A stretch of DNA of 39,682 nucleotides, from positions 1 to 39,682 of the forward strand of contig JAJJLU010000467.1 of assembly GCA_023807065.1 (NCBI GenBank). Reading direction: 5' to 3'. The stretch's first letter is position 1. The number at the start of each line of letters is the position of its first letter. A program made the position numbers and the translations under genes. This document shows positions 19,295-28,075 of this stretch, one piece after another. The stretch comes from Isotricha intestinalis (taxonomy: Eukaryota; Ciliophora; Litostomatea; Vestibuliferida; Isotrichidae). The notes beneath the pieces were generated by a model. It was not told the origin of the DNA and searched no databases. It was given only the letters and a program-made list of their open reading frames with translations.

Positions 19295-19561
19295 TTATTT
19301 TCTATAGGATATTTCTCTTTCATCAAGATATTTAATTTCATTATATCCATCTTCATGTTCAAAAGTGATGATGCCTTTTTTATCTATTGTTTAAATTTTA
19401 TCATATAAATAATAAGTTTCTTCATAACCAGCAGGTAAAATATATTTTAAAATTCCATCAGGAAATGCATATTGCTTAGTTCCATCAGGATAATGTTTTT
19501 CAAATTAATCATTATCAAACTTAAATATTTGTAATTTATCAAAATATGAAGTTTGAGTTGT
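19295..19561 (-). pseudogene. Remnant of a CPAP/SAS-4 TCP10 C-terminal domain
   Basis: The minus strand encodes a run of the repeated x-P-D-G beta motif typical of the TCP10/CPAP C-terminal (G-box) domain: TSYFDKLQIFKF, FEKHYPDGTKQYAFPDGILK, ILPAGYEET and TIDKKGIITFEHEDGYNEIK. CPAP/SAS-4 builds centriole and basal-body walls. The frame is interrupted by two in-frame TAA codons (19505-19507 and 19391-19393). The first sits exactly where family members have Gln before I-E-K-H-Y-P-D-G. No GT-AG intron removes either without deleting conserved residues. Later repeats have drifted (LPAG, LYDKI, YLDE instead of PDG). Only about 90 codons remain and no upstream CPAP body is visible. A decayed fragment is the simplest reading. 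Confidence 0.75.
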
Positions 19562-19673
19562 TTACCTAATTGAAATAATATACTGTTTTTATATTTAATA
19601 TATTTGTTTATTTATATTTCTTTCTTTTTCTCATATTTTTTATCTCGAATAAAAAAAATTAAATAAATAATTA

Positions 19674-21593
19674 ATGGAAATTCCCGAAACTCAAACACCT
19701 CAAATAACTAAAATATCAAACCGAGTGTTTATGTTATCTCCTTCAGTAAAAAATTGTTTAGACCGTGAATCAACAAATCACGATTTTTACAGAGAATCAG
19801 AAAAATTAGTAGATATAGGAAAATTAGGGTTAGGTACTAGAGTATGTCACAAAAAAACAAAAACAGAATATATAATAATAAACTTTGATAAACAAAATAT
19901 AATACATTCAAACTTAGTAAATAAAATAAATAATACATTAAATTTAATGTATAATTCATCACATTGTTATTTATATCGTTTATTAAATCATTATGAAGAT
20001 GAAGAAAATGTATTTTTAATAATGGAATCTTATGATGGAGAATCATTAGAAACAAAAATATTAAATGGAGAATGTGAAGATGCAGAATCAGCTTTAAAAT
20101 ATTTTACTGAAATATGTATTGGAGTTCAACAATTACATAAATTTGGAATGAATAATATTAAAATTACTCCAGAAACTGTTTTAGTTGATATTTGTGTTAA
20201 ATTAACTGATTTTGGTTTAAAAATGATTGGTAAAGAAGATGAACCTATTAGACATGTTGAAAATTTAATTATTGATAATCATAAGTTTAAAATTAGTTCT
20301 TATACTACTCCTGAAGAATTAAAATTAATTATTAATAGAGAAAATGTTGAAATAAATACTAAAACTGATTCTTGGAATTTAGGTATTTTATTATTTGAAA
20401 TGTTAACTAATTTTAAAAGCCCTTTTAAAACTGGTTCTTTAGAAGAAATGATTAATGATATTATGGAATGTAATTTAGATTTAAGTGAAATTCAAGATGA
20501 TTTTTGTAGAGATTTAATAAGTAAATTAGTTAGAAAAGATCCTAATGAAAGAATGGATGTTAAGGATTTATTAGATTTAGATGAAATTAAAGATGTTGAG
20601 ATTGAATTTAAAGAAGTTGATAGTAATGATAATATTATTAATTATAAAGAAGAAGAAGAAGAAGAATTTGAAGGAGAAAGTGATAGTAATAATTTAAGTA
20701 GAAAAGTAAGTGAAAGTACTTCAAGAAAAATTAGTGAAGCTGTTAATAATATTAATATTAATAATAATAATTTTGATGATGAAGAAAAAAAACACATTGC
20801 TTTACAAAGTATGGTTGCTGATAAAAATAATGCAATGTTTTTAGAAGATAATGAAATGATTAGAGATTTAGAAAAAGTAATTCAGAATTATGATCAAGAA
20901 AAAATTATAAAAGAAGAAGAAAAAAAAGATGATGATAATGTGAAGAAAAAAAAAGAAAGTTATAAAGAAGAAGTTGATAGTATTTTAAAAGATTTTCAAA
21001 ATTTAGATAATATTAGTTTAGAGAATTTAAATATTAAAACTTTTGAAAATTTTAGTAATTATATAAAAAAAAAAACTCAAGAATTTGAAATTACCAATAA
21101 TTCTTTTAAAGAATTAGTCAATAAATTAATTTCTAATTCTGAAAAGGAAAATGATAAATTATTAGAAGAAAGTAAAAAAAAAATCCAAGAAAAAGAAAAA
21201 ATATTTAATAATACTTTAAATAACTTAAAAAACGAAGATGATAAAAACAATGATTCTTCAACAAATGAACTTTATTATTTAGAATTTGAAAAATTAAAAC
21301 AACAAAAAGAAGATTTAATTCAAGAAAAATATGAATTTAAAAAACAACAAATTCAAGAAGAAAATTTAAGAAAAAAATTAAAAATTTTAACTGAACAAGA
21401 TAAAATATTAGAGGAATATAAGAATATACTAAATCATCAAAAAGAAGAATATATCAAAAAATCTATAAAATTAATGGATGCAAAAGGAAATATTGAAAAA
21501 CAATTATTAGATTTAGAACTTTTTATAGAAAAAAATAATCCAAATAAACAAGCAGAATTTTTAGCATTTATTGAAAAAGAAGGTGAAGAATAA
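19674..21593 (+). CDS. Pseudokinase with C-terminal coiled coil
   Basis: The 639-residue protein has a protein-kinase fold at about residues 40-305 without catalytic residues. The VAIK lysine is absent (YIIINFDK, 66-73) and the HRDxKxxN loop reads NNIKITPET (160-168). DFG is kept (179-181), as are an APE-like TPE (212-214), DSWNLG (232-237) and the RKDPNERM helix (287-294). The Gly-loop is partial (GKLGLGTRV). It should be a scaffold or allosteric pseudokinase, perhaps of an Aurora- or CAMK-derived ciliate group. An acidic stretch, an S-R-K-V/I-S-E repeat near 327-345 and an extended coiled coil (about 460-630) follow, suggesting oligomerisation. The start ATG is the first in frame, and the stop is TAA. 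Confidence 0.85.
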   Translation: MEIPETQTPQITKISNRVFMLSPSVKNCLDRESTNHDFYRESEKLVDIGKLGLGTRVCHKKTKTEYIIINFDKQNIIHSNLVNKINNTLNLMYNSSHCYLYRLLNHYEDEENVFLIMESYDGESLETKILNGECEDAESALKYFTEICIGVQQLHKFGMNNIKITPETVLVDICVKLTDFGLKMIGKEDEPIRHVENLIIDNHKFKISSYTTPEELKLIINRENVEINTKTDSWNLGILLFEMLTNFKSPFKTGSLEEMINDIMECNLDLSEIQDDFCRDLISKLVRKDPNERMDVKDLLDLDEIKDVEIEFKEVDSNDNIINYKEEEEEEFEGESDSNNLSRKVSESTSRKISEAVNNININNNNFDDEEKKHIALQSMVADKNNAMFLEDNEMIRDLEKVIQNYDQEKIIKEEEKKDDDNVKKKKESYKEEVDSILKDFQNLDNISLENLNIKTFENFSNYIKKKTQEFEITNNSFKELVNKLISNSEKENDKLLEESKKKIQEKEKIFNNTLNNLKNEDDKNNDSSTNELYYLEFEKLKQQKEDLIQEKYEFKKQQIQEENLRKKLKILTEQDKILEEYKNILNHQKEEYIKKSIKLMDAKGNIEKQLLDLELFIEKNNPNKQAEFLAFIEKEGEE

Positions 21594-22878
21594 AAAATAA
21601 ATTGAAATTTTTTTAAACCAAAAATTTAAAAATAATTTATGAATTATTTAATAAAATTTAAATATAATTCTTAATATTAACCTTATATATTTTTTTATTT
21701 TTTAATCAAAAAATAAAAAAATATAAGTGATGAATATAAACAAAAAATAAATAAATAAAAAATTCAGTTTTTCAAATTTTTCTCAATAAAATATTTTTGT
21801 CTTATTACTTCTTTAGAATCTCTATTTTTATCATTCACACCCCTATAAAGATGTATTACATTATGAAATCTAAATTTTCCTTTAGTAAGAAAATCTATAT
21901 GGTAATCAAATATAATAGAAATTAAAATCAAAAAAAGGAAAATTAATTTCTTAAATTACATAAAATAATTTAAATTTCTTTTAGTAATTCATTTAAAAGA
22001 GTTTCCAGCCTTTTAACTTAAATTAAATGAAGAAAAAAGTAAAATATTATGAAATTTAAAAGGAAAATTTTCATAAATTGTTATCTATTGAAAAAGAAAA
22101 TGAAGATAAACTTTTAATTTGAATAATAATGAAGGGTTAAATGAAAATTATTTCCAGATTTTAAATAAATGTCATATTAAAAAAGAGCAATATACTCAAT
22201 TTACCAGATTACAAAATCAGAAAAATTAATTACATATATTATAAAAAACAATAATATAATATTCATCAAAAAATTTCAAATTCCTAATTTTTAATGTGAT
22301 AAGAAGATTTAAAGAAACATTTTGATGAAATATTTAATATTTAATAATATATTGTCAAATAATAATACGAAAGTTTTTACTTCACTATTCATTTTGAAAC
22401 TATTACTATATAATAATAATTCAAAAAAGAAATTTTTTAAATTTTTTAGTTGCTGAATTTATTAGAATATATTTATTTCAATTTCAAATTTATATTTATA
22501 TTTCTTCAAAATAAAATCAAATTTTATCATTTAATTTAAAAAAAAATAATTTCAAAAATATTAAAAGCCAAAATATTATAAATAAAACAGTACAAATAAT
22601 AATGATAAAGAATTTGAATATACAAATAAATATTTTTAAAATTTATATATATTAAAGTTTGTATTCTTAATATTTTATTCAGATAATGATAAAAATTAAA
22701 AAAATTTAAAAATATTTATTTAAAACCAGTACTAATAACAGTTTTTTTCTTAAAATCATCGTGAAAAAAAACCAATTAAAAAAAGATAAAATAATTAATA
22801 TATAAAAATTAATGTACAAAAAATAAAAAAGATATGTCCATAAAAAATACAGAAATAAATGATGATATTGATTGATTT
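21594..22878. other. Long intergenic region with possible gene remnants
   Basis: This 1.3 kb separates the convergent pseudokinase and phosphodiesterase genes, so it is not needed for promoters. It is AT-rich with many stops. One minus-strand frame (21764-21961, listed separately) and a frameshifted plus-strand stretch (about 22000-22250, with HIKKEQYTQFTRLQNQKN) look like worn coding sequence. Neither has a recognised relative. Confidence 0.35.
21764..21961 (-). pseudogene. Possible signal-peptide ORF with TAA as second codon
   Basis: The minus strand reads ATG-TAA and then 63 open codons ending in TGA at 21764. The reading is FKKLIFLFLILISIIFDYHI, a good signal-peptide pattern, then a polar segment including FRFHNVIHLYRGVNDKNRDS and VIRQKYFIEKN. 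The open stretch uses less AT-biased codons than chance sequence here. The stop at codon 2 means it is a decayed N-terminal exon, a gene starting elsewhere, or chance. No family is recognised. Confidence 0.3.
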
Positions 22879-24570
22879 TTAATTTATTTTTTTTTCTTCT
22901 TCATTTTTTTTCTTATTCAATTCCTCACTAATTTCATTCCATCTTCTTAAATTTTCTTTCATATTATCACTATAATACATTAACTCAGGAAGAAAATTAA
23001 TTAAAAGATCAAAAGAAGGAACAATAATTCCTTTAATAAATCCAACTTGATTTCTTCCAATATCTATATTATTTCTATCATAAAGGAAATTTACATTAAA
23101 TCCTTTTTCTTTTTCTTCATCACCTTGTCTCCAAAATTCTTCAGTTAACAATAATGACCATTTATAAGTTATTTCAAATTTTTTAGTATTATGACTTATA
23201 TCTCCTATGTGAATTAAGTAATTTAATATTTCTTGTTGTTCGTTAAATAAATTATTTCCTGAATTTTTTACTATATTTTCTGAATTTTCTCCATTTTTTA
23301 TATTTTTATTTTCCAACCTACTTTTCATTAAAGCTATTATTCTTGAATGATAAAACATATCAGTTGCTAAAATCATATCTATTATTCTTTTTCTAATATA
23401 AGAAAAATCATTCTTTGAAGTATTTCTAAATATATTTAATTTATCATTTTTTAATAATTTAAAAGTTTCAGTTATATGGAAATTTTCAAGAACACTTTTA
23501 TCATTATATGTTATTGCTAAATCTGTATACATTTTTATTTGATAATCATTATTATATCCTTTATGACCAACATCATGACAAACTCCTGCAACTAATAAAC
23601 TTAATATATCTAATTTATTTAAATAAAGAAAATCTATTGCTCTTGATTTATATAAATATATAAATAAAGTTTGTAACATATCTATAGCATGCTTTTCTGT
23701 ATGATATATTGCTATTTGTGTGTAATGTTCTTGTAAAGCTTTTAAAAAATTATATACAGTTTCTGAATCTGAATAGTTTATTATATCATATTTTTGTAAT
23801 AAAATTTGGGAAGAAATTGTAAATGGATTTGTGAATTTATATTTTTCATAAAAATCAAAAACATTAAATTCAAAAGAAAACAAATTATTTTCTAAATTTT
23901 GAGCTTCTAAATTATTAATGTTGTAAATATGTAAATTTGAAGAAAAAGATTTTTTTGATACTTTATTCTCTAAGAAACTTACTTTTTTACTTGATTTTTT
24001 TTTAACAACAATTTTAGTAGAGACTTTATCTAAATCATATTCTTTCTCATTATATTCTTTTCTTTCTTCAGTTTTATCATTTGTAGTTTTTTCTTCGTTT
24101 TCACCTTCACTTAAATCTTTAAATTTAAATATAGTTTCTTCATTTTTTTCAAATGAAGAACTATCACTTGAATGATCATAAACAGTTTTTTTATATTTAG
24201 ATAAAATTGAAGAAATATTATTTCTTACTTTTTTAGATGAATGATAATCAACAGTTTGACTTCTTTTATAAATAATATTTGGATTAAAATTATCTTTTTG
24301 AGAATACATACTTAAAAATCCATATATTAATTTTAAATCATTTGTTTTTTCATTATAAAAATTTTTATGTAAAATCTCATAAGAATATAATTGTTGATTT
24401 AATATTACTTTAATTACCCAATTTACTTCTTTTGCTAAAATATTATCTTCTCCTAAATAAATTACAACTTTTTTTAATATCTTTAATGCTTTTTCATATG
24501 GTGTCATTAGGGCTTTTTCAATTTCTTCTTCTTCATTGGATTTTATAATATCATTCAATGCTTGAATCAT
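22879..24570 (-). CDS. 3',5'-cyclic nucleotide phosphodiesterase (class I)
   Basis: The 563-residue protein carries a class I PDE catalytic domain at about residues 240-550. The signature residues are all present: general acid H290 and metal ligand H294 in YHTEKHAIDM, H332-D333 and H336 in HDVGHKGYNN, D457 in IHIGDISH, and the nucleotide-clamping Q508 in NQVGFIKGIIVP. It should hydrolyse cAMP and/or cGMP; specificity cannot be read from the Gln alone. The N-terminal 240 residues are charged and disordered, with no GAF, PAS or membrane segments, so it looks like a soluble, simple-architecture PDE. An Asn-rich insertion (about 421-445) lies between the metal-binding motifs. Start and TAA stop are clear. 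Confidence 0.95.
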   Translation of the reverse strand: MIQALNDIIKSNEEEEIEKALMTPYEKALKILKKVVIYLGEDNILAKEVNWVIKVILNQQLYSYEILHKNFYNEKTNDLKLIYGFLSMYSQKDNFNPNIIYKRSQTVDYHSSKKVRNNISSILSKYKKTVYDHSSDSSSFEKNEETIFKFKDLSEGENEEKTTNDKTEERKEYNEKEYDLDKVSTKIVVKKKSSKKVSFLENKVSKKSFSSNLHIYNINNLEAQNLENNLFSFEFNVFDFYEKYKFTNPFTISSQILLQKYDIINYSDSETVYNFLKALQEHYTQIAIYHTEKHAIDMLQTLFIYLYKSRAIDFLYLNKLDILSLLVAGVCHDVGHKGYNNDYQIKMYTDLAITYNDKSVLENFHITETFKLLKNDKLNIFRNTSKNDFSYIRKRIIDMILATDMFYHSRIIALMKSRLENKNIKNGENSENIVKNSGNNLFNEQQEILNYLIHIGDISHNTKKFEITYKWSLLLTEEFWRQGDEEKEKGFNVNFLYDRNNIDIGRNQVGFIKGIIVPSFDLLINFLPELMYYSDNMKENLRRWNEISEELNKKKNEEEKKIN

Positions 24571-25201
24571 TTTTATTTTTTGTGAAATTAATTTTTATTT
24601 ATAATTTTTTTTTTAGAATAAAAGTAAATACTTATAAATTGAAAAATGATTTGATAATACTTTATTTTCGTTATTGAAAAAGTAAATCCAAAATGAAGAT
24701 TGTAGAGAGTATAAATTTAAATCTAGATATTATTCTTCACAAAATATTAAAATGAAAAAAGTATTATAATTGAAAAAAAAATTTTTTTGAATGCATTGAC
24801 CTTAAAAGTATTTTCAAATAAAATAAATATAATACTTCAAGCTATACTATACAATCCAAGAAAAAAAAATTCAAAAAATACTTAATCATTTGAAAAACAA
24901 TCGAAAGTTTAAAACATCATTAATAAAAAATCTAAAAATTGATTTTTTAAATAAAAATAAAAATGAATATTTAAATATTTAACTAATAAAGAAAATTAAT
25001 TAAAATTCAATGAATAATTAATAATAGATATTTTTAATACGCCTTTAACAAATAATTCATTTTTTATTCTGATTTTTACTTGTTAGATATGAGGTTCATG
25101 TTAAATTGGGTCTTAATATTCTTTGAATTATTTTAAGGAGATTTATCAAATTATTTATTGTTTTTGGCTTTAAAAAAAATATATTTTTTTAAAATATATA
25201 A
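24571..25201. other. Intergenic region, divergent promoters
   Basis: This 631-bp gap lies between the divergent PDE and VPS52 genes. It is AT-rich and has no open frame worth reporting. A slightly GC-richer patch at about 25080-25120 has no recognisable fold. It presumably contains both promoters. Confidence 0.4.
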
Positions 25202-27259
25202 ATGGATAGCGAAAATCTGCAATATGATTTCCCAGAAATATCTCAAAACGAAAAATTTGCATTATTTGATAAATTAAAAGCAGAAAAAACTCAAGACATG
25301 AATTTTGATCAATATAGAAATAAAGTATATAAAGATTTGAGTTCCTTAGAAACAGAAATAATTTCAAGTTTAGCAAAACATGATAAAGAATTTATGGAAA
25401 TGTTTAAGAATTTTGAAGAAAGTGATGAAATTTTAAATACATTAGAATCAAGTTTATTAACTTTTAAAGAAAAATTAAGTGGAATAAATAATGATATGAA
25501 AATTCTTCAAGCTAAAAGTACTGAAATTACAACAAAATTAAAAAATAGAAAAGAATTTGAAGAAGAATTGTTTAAATTATTAGATTCTATTATTTTAGCT
25601 CCTGATTTTTTAAATGATATTATTAGTAAAGATATTGATGATGATTTTATTAATAAAATAAATAAATTAGAACAAAAATTGCAAACTTTTCTTGGAGGAG
25701 AATTACCTGAATCAAATGCTATTAATGAAATTATACCTGAAATAAGAAAAACTTTAGCAAAAGTTTGTTCAAAAATTTATTCTCATATATTAAATAGTTT
25801 TTTAATGTTAAATAAACCCGGAACTAACATTCAAATCATTCAAAAAAATGTTTTTTTAAAATTAAAAGGTTTAGTTGTATTTATTAAGAAACATGCTCCT
25901 TCAATGTATACTGAATTAATTAATAAATATGTTTCACTAATGGAAAAAATTTATTCTACTTCTACAATAAAATATTGTTCTGAATTAAGTAAATTATTAA
26001 ATGATAAAATTGATAAATTTTCTTTAACTGCAAGCGAAGAATTAAATAAAGATTTTTTCTTGTTAATAAATAAAAGAAAAGTTGAATCAATAAGTAATAT
26101 TGAAAAAGAATCAATAATTCCAATTTATGCAATAAGTAAAAAAGAAACTTATTATTATGAGCAAATTTTTCAATCTTTAAATAAATTTTTAATGGATTTA
26201 ATTACTTGGGAAGTTTTATTTTTTAATGATTTTTTTGATATGGGTATTCAACAATCTGCAGTTTATTTAAATAATATTTATAAAAGTTCAGTCAATACAG
26301 TTTATGAATATGTTCAAAAAAATTTAATAATTAGAAATAATGATTATTTTGCTATTTCATTAATGATAATTATAAACTTTGAACAAAAAAAAATTATGGA
26401 AAAGTTAAATTTGAATCATTTAGATTTTTATTTTTATGAAATTAATAAATTACTTTGGCCTAAATTTGACCAAATTTATAAAGCAACAAGTGAACAAATA
26501 TTCAAAGTAAATTTAAAAAATACTAAATTATTTACTAATGGAATTCATAGTGTTACTCATAAATTAGGAGAATTTCTTTCAATGATTAATTTAATCAGTA
26601 AACAAACTACAAATACTCCTATGATATTTGCTAAATTAAAAGAAATTCAAACTTTATTTAATCAATTTTTTTATGAATTAACAGAATCTATTAAATTTAA
26701 TAATAATAATGAAAGAGAAGAAATGATTACAATATTTTTTATTAATAATGTATATTATCTTCTTATAAAATTAAATGATTTTGATGCTATGAAAGAAGAA
26801 AATGATTCTCAATCGTTTGATAAAGTATTAAATAATAAAAGAGAAACTTATTTAAATATATTAATTAAAAAACACTTTGATGAAATTAATAAAATTATTC
26901 AAAGATGTATTTCAAAAAATGAAAGTAACAAAACAAACCAAACTGTTGGTCAAAATGGTGTAATATTTTTAGATTCTGAAATTGCAAAATTAACTAAAAA
27001 TGAATTAAAAAAAATTGCACAAAATTTTAATTCAAAATATAGAGATATATTAAATGTTGTTAAAAAAGATATTTATTCAAGTATTAAAGACCCTGAGAAT
27101 GCAAAATTAACATATACTAAATTTTTAAGTGAATTATTAACAAGATATGCATCTTTTATTGATTTAGTTAGATTATCTAAAAATGATGATTTATTAATGA
27201 GTATTGTTAGTGTTCAAAAATTAATGATTGAAATTAATAATATAACAAAAACTCTTTAA
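25202..27259 (+). CDS. VPS52: VPS52, GARP/EARP tethering complex subunit
   Basis: The 685-residue protein (family usually ~640-720) matches VPS52 in layout. An N-terminal coiled coil has the pattern SDEILNTLESSLLTFKEKLS then NNDMKILQAKSTEITTKLKN. After it come PDFLNDIIS, LGGELPESNAINEIIPEI and the diagnostic KPGTNIQIIQKNVFLKLKGL followed by FIKKHAPSMYTELINKYV. The C-terminal half is helical, as in other CATCHR tethers. VPS52 joins VPS51, VPS53 and VPS54 (GARP) or Syndetin (EARP) to tether endosome-derived vesicles at the trans-Golgi or recycling endosomes. In ciliates the pathway is also linked to secretory-organelle traffic. The gene is unspliced, starts at the first ATG and ends in TAA. Confidence 0.88.
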   Translation: MDSENLQYDFPEISQNEKFALFDKLKAEKTQDMNFDQYRNKVYKDLSSLETEIISSLAKHDKEFMEMFKNFEESDEILNTLESSLLTFKEKLSGINNDMKILQAKSTEITTKLKNRKEFEEELFKLLDSIILAPDFLNDIISKDIDDDFINKINKLEQKLQTFLGGELPESNAINEIIPEIRKTLAKVCSKIYSHILNSFLMLNKPGTNIQIIQKNVFLKLKGLVVFIKKHAPSMYTELINKYVSLMEKIYSTSTIKYCSELSKLLNDKIDKFSLTASEELNKDFFLLINKRKVESISNIEKESIIPIYAISKKETYYYEQIFQSLNKFLMDLITWEVLFFNDFFDMGIQQSAVYLNNIYKSSVNTVYEYVQKNLIIRNNDYFAISLMIIINFEQKKIMEKLNLNHLDFYFYEINKLLWPKFDQIYKATSEQIFKVNLKNTKLFTNGIHSVTHKLGEFLSMINLISKQTTNTPMIFAKLKEIQTLFNQFFYELTESIKFNNNNEREEMITIFFINNVYYLLIKLNDFDAMKEENDSQSFDKVLNNKRETYLNILIKKHFDEINKIIQRCISKNESNKTNQTVGQNGVIFLDSEIAKLTKNELKKIAQNFNSKYRDILNVVKKDIYSSIKDPENAKLTYTKFLSELLTRYASFIDLVRLSKNDDLLMSIVSVQKLMIEINNITKTL

Positions 27260-27415
27260 AAATTAAATAATGGATAGAACAAATTAAAACAATCATTAAA
27301 TGAAATATTTTTTAACAAAATAAAGTAAAATCAAATCATTTTAAAATTAAAATAAAAAATATTTAAATAAAAATTCCTTTTCACATCTGAATTTAAAGAT
27401 GTATTTTTGATTAAA

Positions 27416-27899
27416 TTATTGTTCTAAACTAATATATTTATCATTTGAATCATGATTATCCATAATAGGACTATTATTTCCAGTAAAAATTTCCCTTTTA
27501 TTTTGTGGATAAGCATTTCTACCATCATTATTTTCATCATTATTATTTTCTTCTTTTTTAAGTTCTCTTGCTCTTTTTCTTTTATTTTCTTTAATTAGTT
27601 GATTTTCATTTTCTTTTTTTTTGTCTTTTCTTTCAATTTTTTATTTCTTACAAATATTAAATTATGAGTTGCAAATATCACTACTATAATAAAATGAATT
27701 ATCCATACAATAATAAATACCCCAAAATCAATTTGTTCATGAAATATATATGACCAAAAAAATAATACAAAACATGCTCATACCCAACATATGTTAATAT
27801 TATACATATTATATATAATATACCAGATTTTATGTCTAAGGATTCATCTTTAATTTTACTTTTTCTAATAACATTCCTTCGCTCAAATCGTATTGCCCT
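27416..27899 (-). CDS. Small membrane protein gene, spliced and frameshifted
   Basis: Coding-like sequence is visible in two exons. Exon A (27899-27824) reads RAIRFERRNVIRKSKIKDES and onward. A 47-nt phase-1 intron follows, and exon B (27776 on) reads ACFVLFFWSYIFHEQIDFGV then FIIVWIIHFIIVVIFATHN, giving two hydrophobic, probably transmembrane, segments. The frame then must shift once inside a run of nine T on the plus strand (27614-27622). One extra A on the coding strand joins KLKEKTKKK to ENENQLIKENKRKRARELKK and a clean C-terminus (SNDKYISLEQ, TAA). No ATG lies in frame upstream, so a further 5' exon is missing or lost. It is either a real gene with a homopolymer sequencing error or a young pseudogene. 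Family not recognised. Confidence 0.5.
27777..27823 (-). other. Intron in the small membrane-protein gene (47 nt)
   Basis: Begins GTATATTATA and ends GTATGAG on the minus strand, in phase 1. It contains the only in-frame TGA of this region. Removing it joins LDIKS to ACFVLFFW in one frame. Confidence 0.6.
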
Positions 27900-28075
27900 T
27901 TTATTTTTTATTTTTTTTTGTTTTATGAAAAATTGTTTAATATTTTTTTAAATTTTCTTAAATAATACTTTATTTAATTTAAAAATTTTTTTTCTTTTAT
28001 TTTATCATTATATATAAGAAACCCTTTCAAATTTATATAGGTTTTTCATCATAAAAAATGATAAAAAGATTTAAG

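Noticed and set aside
27777..27823. In-frame TGA before ACFVLFFW as a second Sec or a Trp codon
   Set aside because: A 47-nt GT-AG intron in the right phase removes it and joins the frames, and no CxxU motif or SECIS is present.
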